The position numbers and the translations under genes are program-made. DNA of 64,000 nucleotides from CBDFKU01 sp965248975 (GTDB lineage Bacteria > Chloroflexota > Dehalococcoidia > Lucifugimonadales > JAGWBF01), in NCBI GenBank assembly GCA_965248975.1, contig CBDFKU010000018.1, positions 124,001 through 188,000 on the forward strand, in the 5' to 3' direction. Shown one piece after another: positions 42,206 through 51,041 of the stretch; the stretch's first letter is position 1, and the number at the start of each line of letters is the position of its first letter. The notes under the pieces were generated by a model, which was not told the DNA's origin, made no database searches, and saw only the letters and a program-made list of their open reading frames with translations.

Positions 42206-43729
42206 CTACTCCCACTCCCTGGCGACGTAGTACTCCACGATGGCGCTCACCAGCCCGGATATTGTATACTCCCGCGCCTCGATGTCCACCCGGAGGCCCC
42301 TCTCCCGGACCGTCGCAGCAGTGATCGGACCGATGCAGGCCACCAGCGGTCCCTCCAGCAGAGGAGCGCTCCCGTGCAGCAGGTCCAGGAGGTTGGTCAC
42401 CGTGGACGAGCTGGTGAACGTCACCAGGTCGATGTTGCCCGCCTTCAGGGATTCCACCGCCAGGCGGCGAGAGCCCTCGGGGGCTACCGTATGGTAGACC
42501 GGGACCTGGTCCACTAACGCGCCGGCCCGGGCCAGGCCCTCCCCCAGGTCCTCTCGCCCGATGTCGGCCCGGGGCAGCAGGATGCGGGTCTCGGCGATTC
42601 CCCGGGTCTCAAGGGCTCGGACGACAGCCTCGGACACGTACTCGGCAGGCACCAGGTCCGCCGAGATTCCGTGCTCTTTCAGGGCCGTAGCGGTGGCGGG
42701 CCCGATGGCCGCCACCCTGGTATGCCCCAGGGCCCTGGAGTCCCGGCCCAATGAATCCATTCGACGGAAGAAGGCGTCAACGCCGTTGGCGCTGGTAAAA
42801 ACGACCCATCCGTACTCCCGGAGAGACTCGATGGCCGAGTCCAGACGAGAATTGTCCTCCATGGGCAGGAACTCTATGGTGGGAACCTCCACGGGCTCGG
42901 CGCCCTCGTCGGCCAGCATCGCCGACAGCGCCGACGCCTGGGTCCGGGACCGGGTGACCAGCACCCGTTTTCCGAACAAGGGGCGGTTGTCGAACCAGCT
43001 TATCTCCCGCCGTAGATCGGCCACCTGCCCGATGACCGCAACGACGGGCGGGGCCAACCCGGCGTCCTCGCCCCGGCCCACTATGTTCTCCAGAGTGCCG
43101 GTCACTACCCGCTGAGAGGGTTCGGTGCCCCAGTGCACCAGAGCGACCGGCGTGGAAGCCCCCATCCCCTCCTCGATCAATGTGCGGGTGATGTGACCGA
43201 GCTCATTCCATCCCATGAGGAGGACGAGGGTCCCTCCGCCGCGGGCCAACAGATCCCACCGGACCGCCGGCTCTTCCCTGGATGGGTCCTCGCTTCCGGT
43301 GACCACGGTAAAAGAGGCGGACGTATGGCGGTGCGTGACAGGGATACCGGCGTAGGCCGGCGCCGCGATGGCCGAGGTAACCCCCGGCACCACCTCGAAG
43401 GGGATCCTTGCCTGAGCCAGGGCCAGGGCCTCCTCCCCTCCCCTGCCGAAGACGAAGGGGTCTCCTCCTTTGAGCCTGGCCACCACATTCCCTTTTTTTG
43501 CTTCCGAGACGAGGCAGCGGTTTATCTCATCCTGCTCCATGGCCCGCTCCCCGGCTCCCTTGCCTACGTAGACCAGCTCCGCCCCCTCCCGAACCTCTTT
43601 CAAGAGCCGCGAGTCCACGAGCCGATCATGGACCACCACATCGGCTTCGCGGAGGCGCCTTAAACCCTTGACCGTAATCAGGCCGGGGTCACCGGGCCCA
43701 GCGCCGATCAGATAGACCTTACCCGCCAA
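42206..43729 (-). CDS. cobA-hemD: Fused uroporphyrinogen-III methyltransferase / synthase
   Basis: A 507-residue bifunctional protein. Residues 1-245 are an SAM-dependent uroporphyrinogen-III C-methyltransferase (GAGPGDPGLITVKGL, GGDPFVFGRGGEE, PVTHRHTSASF), giving precorrin-2. From about residue 255 there is a uroporphyrinogen-III synthase domain (VLVTRSRTQASALSAML, VVFTSANGVDAFF). It would both close the ring from hydroxymethylbilane and start siroheme formation. The start overlaps hemC by 11 bases. Similar fusions occur in several phyla. Confidence 0.93.
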   Translation of the reverse strand: MAGKVYLIGAGPGDPGLITVKGLRRLREADVVVHDRLVDSRLLKEVREGAELVYVGKGAGERAMEQDEINRCLVSEAKKGNVVARLKGGDPFVFGRGGEEALALAQARIPFEVVPGVTSAIAAPAYAGIPVTHRHTSASFTVVTGSEDPSREEPAVRWDLLARGGGTLVLLMGWNELGHITRTLIEEGMGASTPVALVHWGTEPSQRVVTGTLENIVGRGEDAGLAPPVVAVIGQVADLRREISWFDNRPLFGKRVLVTRSRTQASALSAMLADEGAEPVEVPTIEFLPMEDNSRLDSAIESLREYGWVVFTSANGVDAFFRRMDSLGRDSRALGHTRVAAIGPATATALKEHGISADLVPAEYVSEAVVRALETRGIAETRILLPRADIGREDLGEGLARAGALVDQVPVYHTVAPEGSRRLAVESLKAGNIDLVTFTSSSTVTNLLDLLHGSAPLLEGPLVACIGPITAATVRERGLRVDIEAREYTISGLVSAIVEYYVAREWE

Positions 43730-44681
43730 GGTTCGTACCCTGCCCCTGCTTCAGGAGAGGGCCCGCGCCCTTCTCGATGAGGCGCTGGTAGCCGTCCAGA
43801 GCGACCTCGTGAGGGTTGTCGGCCCTGCCCCTGACCTTGGCCTTGAATACGGTGCCACCGTCGGCGGAAGCCAGGAAGACGGTCAGCACCATGGTTTCGC
43901 CGTCGGAGCGGGCGTAGGCCGCCACGGGCACCTGGCACCCGCCTCCGAGGGCCTTGAGGAAGGCCCGCTCAGCGGTGACCTCCCGCTTGGTAGGGAAGTG
44001 CTCTATGGCCGACACCAGAGCCGTCGTCTCGTAGTCCTCTCGGCGCACCTCGACCGCCAGGGCAGCCTGGCCCGGCGCCGGGACGAAATCCTCGTGAGGC
44101 AGGTACTGGGCCACCTCCCCCTCCAGGCCCATCCGCTTCACTCCGGCGGCGGCCAGAATGGCGCCGTCATAGTCCGGCCCTGTGGCCTTTCGCAGGCGGG
44201 TGTCCACGTTTCCCCTGATGGGCACCGCTTCCACGTCGGGACGCAGGCTCTTGAGCTGGGCCGCGCGGCGGGGGCTGCTGGTGCCGATCCTGGCGCCGGC
44301 AGGCATCTGGTCCAGCGGGCACCTCCACTTGTTCACCAGCACGTCCCGGGGGTCCATTCGCTCCCCCACCGCTCCGATGGCCAGCCCTTCCGGCAGCTCC
44401 GTGGGCATGTCCTTGAGGCTATGCACGGCCATGTCCACGTCGCCGCTAAGCAGGGCCCGCTCGATCTCCTTGACGAAAACGCCCCGGCCCAGGTCGGCCA
44501 GGGGCGTTTCGGAGGCGGTGTCACCGCCCGTCTTGACGATCACCACCTGAAAATCCACGTCGGGGTAAAGGGCCCTGAGCCTGCCCAGGACCTCCTCCGT
44601 CTGTCGCAAGGCCAGGCCGCTGCCCCTGCTGCCCACGAGGACGGTCCTCTTTGCACCAGGGGATGGAGCGGATTTATGCAT
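43719..44681 (-). CDS. hemC: Porphobilinogen deaminase (hydroxymethylbilane synthase)
   Basis: A 320-residue enzyme polymerising four porphobilinogens. The dipyrromethane-cofactor Cys lies in GGGCQVPVAA; substrate-binding motifs HSLKDMPTELP, GTSSPRRAAQL and IRGNVDTRLRK are intact. ATG at 44681 follows GAGGGTCGCCC; an upstream frame reading is out of family. It is between the siroheme dehydrogenase and cobA/hemD genes. Confidence 0.95.
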   Translation of the reverse strand: MHKSAPSPGAKRTVLVGSRGSGLALRQTEEVLGRLRALYPDVDFQVVIVKTGGDTASETPLADLGRGVFVKEIERALLSGDVDMAVHSLKDMPTELPEGLAIGAVGERMDPRDVLVNKWRCPLDQMPAGARIGTSSPRRAAQLKSLRPDVEAVPIRGNVDTRLRKATGPDYDGAILAAAGVKRMGLEGEVAQYLPHEDFVPAPGQAALAVEVRREDYETTALVSAIEHFPTKREVTAERAFLKALGGGCQVPVAAYARSDGETMVLTVFLASADGGTVFKAKVRGRADNPHEVALDGYQRLIEKGAGPLLKQGQGTNLGG

Positions 44682-44731
44682 GGGCGACCCTCGATGATTC
44701 CGAACGGCGATACAGTCCGTCGGAGAGGCGG

Positions 44732-45385
44732 CTACTCCAGGACGGAGCCTATCTGGCTGCTTTCGAGGAGCCTGGACATCAGCAGGTCCAGGGCCTCCTG
44801 GGAGCGGCCCGCCCTGACCAGCTCCACCAGGTCGCTGCTGATGGACTCCTGCCATCGATCAGGACCCGGGGCCACCCTGCGAAGCTTCAGCTCTTTGCGA
44901 GCCGAGGCCATGATCCCGGCCAGGTCGGCGTAGTCCAACGCGCTCCCGCTTTCCAGGGTTTCCCGCAGCTTGCGGGCCAGGGCGGGACTGGAGCCACCGG
45001 TGGATATGGCCACCGTCACGTCGCCCCGCGTTATCACCGATGGAGCGATGAAGGTGCACAATGGGGTGTTGTCCACCACGTTCAGGACGACCTTTTCCCT
45101 GGCGGCCTCGGCGGCGACGGCCTCGTTAACCGGCTGCCGGTCGGTGGATGCGATAGCCAGGAAAGCCTCCTTCAGGTCGCCTTCCCGGTACTCCCTGGGC
45201 AGCCATTCCAAATCGCCCCGGCCGGCCCTGTCACTAAGGCCGGGAGTCATCTCTGGGCTAATTAAGCGGACTCTGGCCCCGCAGTCCAGCAGACCCTGGA
45301 CCTTCCGCTCCGCCACCTCGCCGCCGCCTATGACGACGCAAAGTCTCCCCTTCAGGTTTAGGAACACGGGATAGTATGGGGCCAC
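44732..45385 (-). CDS. Precorrin-2 dehydrogenase / sirohydrochlorin ferrochelatase-like (Met8/SirC)
   Basis: A 217-residue protein like the N-terminal part of CysG. NAD-binding motif VVIGGGEVAERKVQGLLDCGA, followed by VNEAVAAEAAREKVVLNVVD and TVAISTGGSSPALARKLRE, is typical. It oxidises precorrin-2 to sirohydrochlorin and may also insert iron. With cobA/hemD upstream in the pathway and ahbAB adjacent (13-base gap) it supplies siroheme. Confidence 0.92.
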   Translation of the reverse strand: MAPYYPVFLNLKGRLCVVIGGGEVAERKVQGLLDCGARVRLISPEMTPGLSDRAGRGDLEWLPREYREGDLKEAFLAIASTDRQPVNEAVAAEAAREKVVLNVVDNTPLCTFIAPSVITRGDVTVAISTGGSSPALARKLRETLESGSALDYADLAGIMASARKELKLRRVAPGPDRWQESISSDLVELVRAGRSQEALDLLMSRLLESSQIGSVLE

Positions 45386-45398
45386 CGCAAGCCCTTCT

Positions 45399-46403
45399 CT
45401 AGACGAAATACCTGACCCGGGTCTTCTTGTACTCTCGGGTGCTGTAGAGGACGATGTAGTCCGTGATCCCCGTCGCCTCGGAGATCTCCTGAGCTACCTG
45501 CTCGCACCCCTGCTTTTCGGTGGTGTGGATCATGGTGAAGTGGGTGTAGGGCCAGTCGGGGAAGGTGGGCCGCTCGTAGCAGTGGGTCACCGCCGGATGG
45601 GCGGCCATCTTCATACCCACTTCTTCCGAGGAATCCGGAGAGACTTTCCACACGCCCATCCCGTTGGCCATGAAGCCGGCTTTGCGGTGGTACAGCACAG
45701 CGCTGTAGCGGCGCATGATGCCCCGCTCCTGGAACTCCCTCGCCAGATCGAACAGCCCTTGGTTGGTGAGGCCCAACCGCTGCGACATCTGGTCGAAGGG
45801 ACGGGAGGCCATGGGCAGGTCTTCTTGCAGCTCGCGGATGGCCTGGATATCGAAATCGCTGAGGGCCACTGGCACGTTCCAGTCCTTCATCTTCTCGCCG
45901 TTGCCGTTGTACCCGTCGGGGCTATAGTACTGGTGGGCTGCGCCCTTCTCTTCAAGCATATCGAAGTTGACGCCGATCTTGAAGAACCGGATGGTGGGCA
46001 TAATCCGGAAGGAATGGGCACCGGTCTCACCAGCCATGCGCTCTACCGTGGCCTCGATGCTGTCGCCGGGGGGCACCGCCACCGTAAACCACAGGTTGTA
46101 GAAGGAGCCTTCCCTGGCGTAGTTGTGGCTCACCCCGGGATGCTCGTTGATCTTCAGGGCGCCCTGGTGCAGCCGGCCGGGGTCGAAGGCCATGGCCACC
46201 AGGCTTGTCTTGTACCCCAGGCGTCGTGTGTCGAAGATGGCGCTGATCTGCCTTACGACGTTACTGTCCCGGAGCGCCCCGAGACGGCTAAGAATTTCCT
46301 CTTCCGGGATGTCGAGCCTCTGTCCCACTTCCCTATAGGGCTCGTCGACCAGCGGAAAATCCGACTGGATGACATTGAGAAACTTCCGGTCAGTCAGGTC
46401 CAT
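45399..46403 (-). CDS. ahbAB: Fused siroheme decarboxylase (AhbA-AhbB-like)
   Basis: A 334-residue protein made of two Lrp/AsnC-like halves, each with a winged helix and a RAM-like domain. The first half has VSHNYAREGSFYNLWFTV and the second VTHCYERPTFPDWPYTHF, the repeated H-Y-R-rich strand known from siroheme decarboxylase (also NirDLGH of heme d1 synthesis). Together the halves would form the AhbA/AhbB complex in one chain, removing two carboxylates from siroheme. It is first in the operon, with a promoter at 46440-46468. An annotation as a transcription regulator would be misleading. Confidence 0.88.
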   Translation of the reverse strand: MDLTDRKFLNVIQSDFPLVDEPYREVGQRLDIPEEEILSRLGALRDSNVVRQISAIFDTRRLGYKTSLVAMAFDPGRLHQGALKINEHPGVSHNYAREGSFYNLWFTVAVPPGDSIEATVERMAGETGAHSFRIMPTIRFFKIGVNFDMLEEKGAAHQYYSPDGYNGNGEKMKDWNVPVALSDFDIQAIRELQEDLPMASRPFDQMSQRLGLTNQGLFDLAREFQERGIMRRYSAVLYHRKAGFMANGMGVWKVSPDSSEEVGMKMAAHPAVTHCYERPTFPDWPYTHFTMIHTTEKQGCEQVAQEISEATGITDYIVLYSTREYKKTRVRYFV

Positions 46404-46439
46404 TCCCTGTCTTCCACACCTCTTTAGGATTTATCGATA

Positions 46440-46468
46440 AGGTTAGCACACGGCATATTGGGGGTCAA
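46440..46468 (-). promoter_or_regulatory. Possible promoter of the tetrapyrrole operon
   Basis: Minus strand TTGACC (46463-46468), 17-base spacer, TAACCT (46440-46445), about 36 bases before the ahbAB ATG at 46403. The -10 is weak. Confidence 0.35.
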
Positions 46469-46568
46469 CCGGACTGGATACGGGCCACCGAGCTTTTCCT
46501 TGTCACGCTACGGGCGGGTTATGGGCCACGTTGTCGAATAAAGGAGATGGTGGTATAGTGGAGGTAGG

Positions 46569-47237
46569 ATGGGAGCGGGGAAGTTGGAAGAGAGCATAGC
46601 AAAGCAAAGGCGGCGGCTTTTCAGTACCCTCTACAGGGAGATTGGCGACGAAAAGGTGCTGAGGGCAATGGAAGAAATTCCTCGGGAGCTGTTCGTCCCG
46701 GAGGACAGCCACAGAGCAGCCTACGATGACGTCCCCCTTCCAATCGGCGGAGGACAGACCATCTCCCAGCCCTTCATCGTCGCCATGATGACAAGCGCGC
46801 TGGAGCTAATGGGGAACGAAAAGGTGCTAGAAATAGGAACCGGAAGCGGCTACCAGACCGCCCTCCTTTCCAGCCTCGTACCGCAGGGAAGGGTCCTGAC
46901 CCTGGAGCGGGTCCCAGGCCTGGCGCGGGCGGCTGAATCTCGGCTGAAAACCCTGGGCTACCACAACGTGGAGGTGCGGACCGCGGGAGAGGTCCTCGGC
47001 TGTCCTGAAGAGGGCCCCTTCGACGCCGTTATCGTGACGGCCGCGGCGCCAAGGCTGCCCAAACCGCTGCTGGACCAGATGGCGCCCTGGGCACGCATGG
47101 TAATCCCGATAGGAACGCTGGAGGAGCAGGAGCTGGTCATGGTCCTGAAAACCAGTGAAGGGCCCACGGTGAGGATGCTGGGGGCTTGTCGCTTCGTCCC
47201 ACTGATAGGGCCCGACGCCTGGCCGGAGAAACGCTGA
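46569..47237 (+). CDS. pcm: Protein-L-isoaspartate O-methyltransferase
   Basis: A 222-residue SAM-dependent methyltransferase that starts repair of isoaspartyl residues. Family signatures are PIGGGQTISQPFIVAMM, KVLEIGTGSGYQTALLSS (SAM-binding), and GPFDAVIVTAAAPRLPKPLLDQ. The start at 46569 follows GGAGGTAGG. It is divergent from ahbAB and has no operon partner. Confidence 0.95.
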   Translation: MGAGKLEESIAKQRRRLFSTLYREIGDEKVLRAMEEIPRELFVPEDSHRAAYDDVPLPIGGGQTISQPFIVAMMTSALELMGNEKVLEIGTGSGYQTALLSSLVPQGRVLTLERVPGLARAAESRLKTLGYHNVEVRTAGEVLGCPEEGPFDAVIVTAAAPRLPKPLLDQMAPWARMVIPIGTLEEQELVMVLKTSEGPTVRMLGACRFVPLIGPDAWPEKR

Positions 47238-47257
47238 GAACCCCGCGCCCTTCCCCG

Positions 47258-47287
47258 TTGTCAGCTTTAGCTGACCGCTGATATACT
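47258..47287 (+). promoter_or_regulatory. Promoter of the gatB-secG operon with overlapping hairpin
   Basis: TTGTCA (47258-47263), 18-base spacer, TATACT (47282-47287), 18 bases before the ATG at 47306. An inverted repeat GTCAGC (47260-47265) / GCTGAC (47270-47275) overlaps the -35 and spacer, and could be the end of pcm transcription or an operator. Confidence 0.4.
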
Positions 47288-47305
47288 AGACCGGTGGAAG
47301 GGAAT

Positions 47306-48796
47306 ATGACTTCGACAGCCGTGCAGTACGAGACCGTAATCGGTCTCGAAGTGCACGTTCAGCTCCTCACCCGGAGCAAGATGTTCTGCTCGTGCCGGTC
47401 CGACTACCAGACGGCATCGCCCAACAGCCTGGTCTGCCCGGTCTGCCTGGGTATGCCCGGGGTGCTGCCGGTGATCAACAGAAGGGCACTGGAGTACACC
47501 ATCATGACCGGGCTCGCCCTCGACTGCAGCATCTCCCCAAATACCAAGTTCGACCGCAAGAACTACCCCTATCCAGACCTGATGAAAGGCTATCAGATCT
47601 CCCAGTACGACACACCCATCGCCAGCAACGGCCACCTGGACGTCGAGGACGACGGCCACACCACCAGGGTGGGGGTTACCAGGGTTCACCTGGAGGAGGA
47701 CGTGGCCAAGCTCCAACACGTCAGGGAAAACGGGGAAACCTATAGCCTGGTGGACGTCAACCGCGCCGGAGTTCCCCTGATGGAGGTAGTCAGCGAGCCT
47801 GACATGCGCTCCCCGGAGGAGGCCCGGGCCTATCTGACCGGCCTGCATACGATTCTCCAGTACCTGGGGGTGACCACGGGCAACATGCAGGACGGCAGCT
47901 TCCGCTGCGACGCCAACGTGAGCGTGCGCCCCGACGGCGACACCGAGCTAGGGGCCAAGGTAGAAGTGAAGAACATGAACAGCTTCCGGGCCGTGTACAA
48001 CGCCCTGAAGTACGAGGTCGACCGCCAGGTGAGCATCGTGGAGGACGGCGATAGAGTGACCCAGGAAACCCGAGGATGGGTAGAGGACCGCTCCGTCACC
48101 GTCTCCCAGAGAAGCAAGGAGTACGCCCACGACTACCGCTACTTTCCGGAGCCCGACCTGCCGCCGGTTGCCATCGACGGAGCTTGGGTGGAAGAGCTGA
48201 GGGCGGCCCTCCCTGAGCTGCCCGCCCAGCGGCGGGCCCGCTTCATGAGCCAGTACGGGCTGCCCTTCTACGACGCCAACCTCCTGACCGGCTCCAGGGC
48301 CACCGCCGACTACTTCGAGGCCTGTCTGAAGGTGCGGCCCGTCGAACCCGAGCTTCTAGTGTCCCGGGCCAAGGTCATCAGCAACTGGGTCCTGGTGGAA
48401 CTGGGACGCCTGCTCAACCTCAGTGGAACCGCGATAGAGGACGCCAGGGTAACCCCTGCCCATCTGGTCGAGCTGGTGGAGCTTATCGAGTCCGGCACCC
48501 TTGGCTCGACTCTGGCCAAGACGGTGCTGCAGGAGTCGTTCGACACCGGCGTGGCGCCCGGCGAGATCGTCAAAGAGCGGGGCTACGTGCAGATTAGCGA
48601 CTCCTCTGTCGTGGAGGCCGCCGTGGAGGAGGCCATCGCTTCCAACCCCCAGGCCGTCGCCGACTATCGAAAGGGCAAGGAGACGGCGGCCAAATTCCTC
48701 ATTGGGCAGGTGATGAAGATCACCAGAGGTCAGGCCAACCCGGCCATGGTCAACCGGCTGGTCGTGGAGAAGCTCCAGGCCACTAACCCATTGTAA
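47306..48796 (+). CDS. gatB: Aspartyl/glutamyl-tRNA amidotransferase subunit B
   Basis: A 496-residue GatB. It shows ETVIGLEVHVQLLT, the zinc Cys in MFCSCRSDY and CPVCLGMPG, the NRAGVPLMEVVSEPD motif, and a C-terminal YqeY-like tail domain ending FLIGQVMKITRGQANP. GatCAB converts Glu-tRNA(Gln) or Asp-tRNA(Asn). The gatA and gatC genes are not nearby. ATG 47306 is preferred to GTG 47294, which is closer to the ribosome binding sequence GGAAGGG. Confidence 0.96.
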   Translation: MTSTAVQYETVIGLEVHVQLLTRSKMFCSCRSDYQTASPNSLVCPVCLGMPGVLPVINRRALEYTIMTGLALDCSISPNTKFDRKNYPYPDLMKGYQISQYDTPIASNGHLDVEDDGHTTRVGVTRVHLEEDVAKLQHVRENGETYSLVDVNRAGVPLMEVVSEPDMRSPEEARAYLTGLHTILQYLGVTTGNMQDGSFRCDANVSVRPDGDTELGAKVEVKNMNSFRAVYNALKYEVDRQVSIVEDGDRVTQETRGWVEDRSVTVSQRSKEYAHDYRYFPEPDLPPVAIDGAWVEELRAALPELPAQRRARFMSQYGLPFYDANLLTGSRATADYFEACLKVRPVEPELLVSRAKVISNWVLVELGRLLNLSGTAIEDARVTPAHLVELVELIESGTLGSTLAKTVLQESFDTGVAPGEIVKERGYVQISDSSVVEAAVEEAIASNPQAVADYRKGKETAAKFLIGQVMKITRGQANPAMVNRLVVEKLQATNPL

Positions 48797-48808
48797 GCGG
48801 AGAGGCCA

Positions 48809-49018
48809 TTGTCTCTTGATATCGCTCAAATTCTGGTTTCGATACTCTTGGTGGTTATAGTCCTGATGCAGGTGCGAGAAAGCGGCAGCGGGTTTTTCGG
48901 CAGCGCCCAGGCCAGCTATCGCACCCGCCGCGGCCTGGAGAAGGCCCTCTTCCAGTTCACCATTCTGCTGGCAGTGATCTTCTTGCTGATGTCCACCCTC
49001 AGCGTCAGATTCGGCTAA
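48809..49018 (+). CDS. secG: Preprotein translocase subunit SecG
   Basis: A 69-residue membrane protein with two helices (DIAQILVSILLVVIVLMQV and LFQFTILLAVIFLLMSTL) around a Gly-rich loop GSGFFGSAQASYRTRRG, the usual SecG form. TTG start at 48809 after GGAGAGG. It belongs to the SecYEG channel; it lies 12 bases after gatB. Confidence 0.9.
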   Translation: MSLDIAQILVSILLVVIVLMQVRESGSGFFGSAQASYRTRRGLEKALFQFTILLAVIFLLMSTLSVRFG

Positions 49019-49048
49019 CTTGGACGGCCCTTCGCCGGCTACGACGGG

Positions 49049-49873
49049 ATGAGCTCGGCCGTCATCACACTCACCACCGACTTCGGCACCGCCGACCCAT
49101 ACGTCGGAATCATGAAAGGGGTCATCCTCGGCATAAACCCCAAGGCCACCATCGTGGATATCAGCCACGAAGTGGGTCCCCAGTCAATCGCCGAAGGCGC
49201 CTTCGTCATCGGCATCAGCCACCACTACTTTCCCCGGGGGACGGTCCACGTCGTGGTGGTGGACCCAGGAGTGGGGAGCTCCCGAGAGGCCCTGCTGCTG
49301 ACCACTCCCACCGCGACGTTTTTGACGCCCAACAACGGAGTCCTCAGCTATGTGATAGAGACCGGCTTTACCGGGGAGCCCGAGATCGTGGACGGTTCCC
49401 ATGTCCATCTACCGCCGGGTTATGGGGCCTACCGTCTCACCAACCCGGATTTCTGGCTCCGGCCCTTGAGCTCCACTTTCCACGGCCGAGATATCTTCGC
49501 ACCTGTGGCCGCACACGTCTCCCTGGGGGTAGCGCCTCAGACTCTGGGCCAGGAGGTCCCCCAGATACGCTGGTTACCCCATGGGCGGGTACGATGGGAA
49601 GGAGAAACCGTGGTCGGGGAGATAATCCATGTGGACCGCTTCGGGAACCTGATCAGCAACATCCCCTCGAACCTGGTATCCCGTGCCGGCTCCATCGACG
49701 TTGAGGTCAAGGGATATCGCATCCATGGGCTCAGTTCGTCCTATGCAGAGGGAAGTGACCTGCTGGCCATCGTCGGCAGCCACGGCAACCTGGAGGTGTC
49801 GGTAAAAAACGGCAACGCGGCCCGCAGCCTTGGGGCTGCCGTGGGCGACCCGGTGAGGGTTATCCCTGCGTAG
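49049..49873 (+). CDS. SAM hydroxide adenosyltransferase (DUF62 family)
   Basis: A 274-residue protein of the family that hydrolyses S-adenosylmethionine with hydroxide to adenosine and methionine. TLTTDFGTADPYVGIMKG, the hallmark DP/TDFG start, PNNGVLSYV and FHGRDIFAPVAAH are present. Related fluorinase/chlorinase enzymes have a characteristic inserted loop, which I do not see, so halogenation is unlikely. The start ATG is at 49049, 30 bases after secG. Confidence 0.9.
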   Translation: MSSAVITLTTDFGTADPYVGIMKGVILGINPKATIVDISHEVGPQSIAEGAFVIGISHHYFPRGTVHVVVVDPGVGSSREALLLTTPTATFLTPNNGVLSYVIETGFTGEPEIVDGSHVHLPPGYGAYRLTNPDFWLRPLSSTFHGRDIFAPVAAHVSLGVAPQTLGQEVPQIRWLPHGRVRWEGETVVGEIIHVDRFGNLISNIPSNLVSRAGSIDVEVKGYRIHGLSSSYAEGSDLLAIVGSHGNLEVSVKNGNAARSLGAAVGDPVRVIPA

Positions 49874-49974
49874 CCTGGGACCTATCCGACTCTATTGACA
49901 CGTCTGGCGTCCATGCTAAGATTGGGAGCATCGGAGACCGCGTTCGAATTGGCCATGGCTGGAAGGGGGCTACG

Positions 49975-50982
49975 ATGGACCTGGACCGCGATCAGCTGCT
50001 GAAGATCTACGAGACGATGGCCAACATCCGCAACTTCGAGGAGATCGTCGTGTACGAGATGGCCCAGCGGGCCCTTGGAGGCGGCGTCCACTCGTCGGCG
50101 GGCCAGGAGGCGGTGCCTACAGGCATCTGCGCTAACCTGCAGGACACCGACTCCATCGCCAGCACCCACCGCGGCCACGGCCACTGCATCGCAAAGGGGG
50201 TTGACCCCACCCTGATGATGGCGGAGCTGTTTCACCGCAAAAACGGCACCAACCAGGGCAAGGGCGGCTCCATGCACATAGCAGACATGAGCAAGGGAAT
50301 GCTGGGGACCAACGGTGTCGTCGGCGCCAGTGTCCCTCTGGCAGTGGGAGCGGCCTTAACCAGCTCTGTCAAGGGCACCGACCACGTGGCGGTAGCCTTC
50401 TTCGGAGACGGCGGCGCCAACCAGGGGGTGGTCCACGAGAGCATGAACCTGGCCTCGGTCTGGAAACTTCCGGTCATATTCGTTTGCGAGAACAACCACT
50501 ACGCTGAGTCCACGCCAGTGGAGTACTCTACGTCGATACAGAACGTTGCGGACCGAGCCGCGGGTTACAACATGCCCGGGGTTGTGGTGGATGGGATGGA
50601 CGTGTTCGCCGTGTACGAGGCCGCCGGCCAGGCAGTGAAGCGGGCCCGCTCCGGTCAGGGCCCTACCCTGCTGGAGTGCAAAACCTATCGATTCTACGGC
50701 CATACCAGCAGGGACAACCCCCACAGCTATCGCACCGAAGAGGAAGAGAACCACTGGCGTAGCCGGGACCCTTTGATCCTCTTCAGAAACAGGGTCCTGG
50801 AAGAGGGCGTCCTGAATACGGAGGACCTGGACAGGATCGATCAGAGGTCGGAGAAGCTCATCAAGGACGCTATCGTGTTCGCCGAGGGGAGTCCTCTACC
50901 CTCTCCCGAGGAGATATACACCGACGTCTACGTGGACTATCCCCTGGAAGCGCTGAAGCGGGGCGCGAACATGGCCGTCTGA
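49975..50982 (+). CDS. 2-oxoacid dehydrogenase E1 alpha subunit (second set)
   Basis: A 335-residue thiamine-diphosphate enzyme subunit. GDGGANQGVVHESMNLAS with ENNHYAEST forms the cofactor site; RGHGHCIAKGVDP and GKGGSMHIADMS are family markers. It differs clearly from the copy at 18644, especially at the N- and C-termini. The following E1beta gene is 59 bases downstream. No E2 or E3 is in the neighbourhood, so this pair may share the E2 at 16152 or act with a distant one. Acetoin dehydrogenase is a candidate. Confidence 0.9.
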   Translation: MDLDRDQLLKIYETMANIRNFEEIVVYEMAQRALGGGVHSSAGQEAVPTGICANLQDTDSIASTHRGHGHCIAKGVDPTLMMAELFHRKNGTNQGKGGSMHIADMSKGMLGTNGVVGASVPLAVGAALTSSVKGTDHVAVAFFGDGGANQGVVHESMNLASVWKLPVIFVCENNHYAESTPVEYSTSIQNVADRAAGYNMPGVVVDGMDVFAVYEAAGQAVKRARSGQGPTLLECKTYRFYGHTSRDNPHSYRTEEEENHWRSRDPLILFRNRVLEEGVLNTEDLDRIDQRSEKLIKDAIVFAEGSPLPSPEEIYTDVYVDYPLEALKRGANMAV

Positions 50983-51041
50983 AATCCGTTCCCATGGTCG
51001 CAGCGAGACCGACTCAAAAGTGTAGGGAAAAGGAGGACCCC

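Noticed and set aside
45399..46403. Lrp/AsnC transcription regulator
   Set aside because: Winged helices are present, but the doubled layout, the motif around SHNYAREGSFYNLWF and the operon place it as siroheme decarboxylase.
49049..49873. Fluorinase or chlorinase
   Set aside because: General family motifs match, but no halide-specific inserted loop is seen; SAM hydroxide adenosyltransferase is the safer call.
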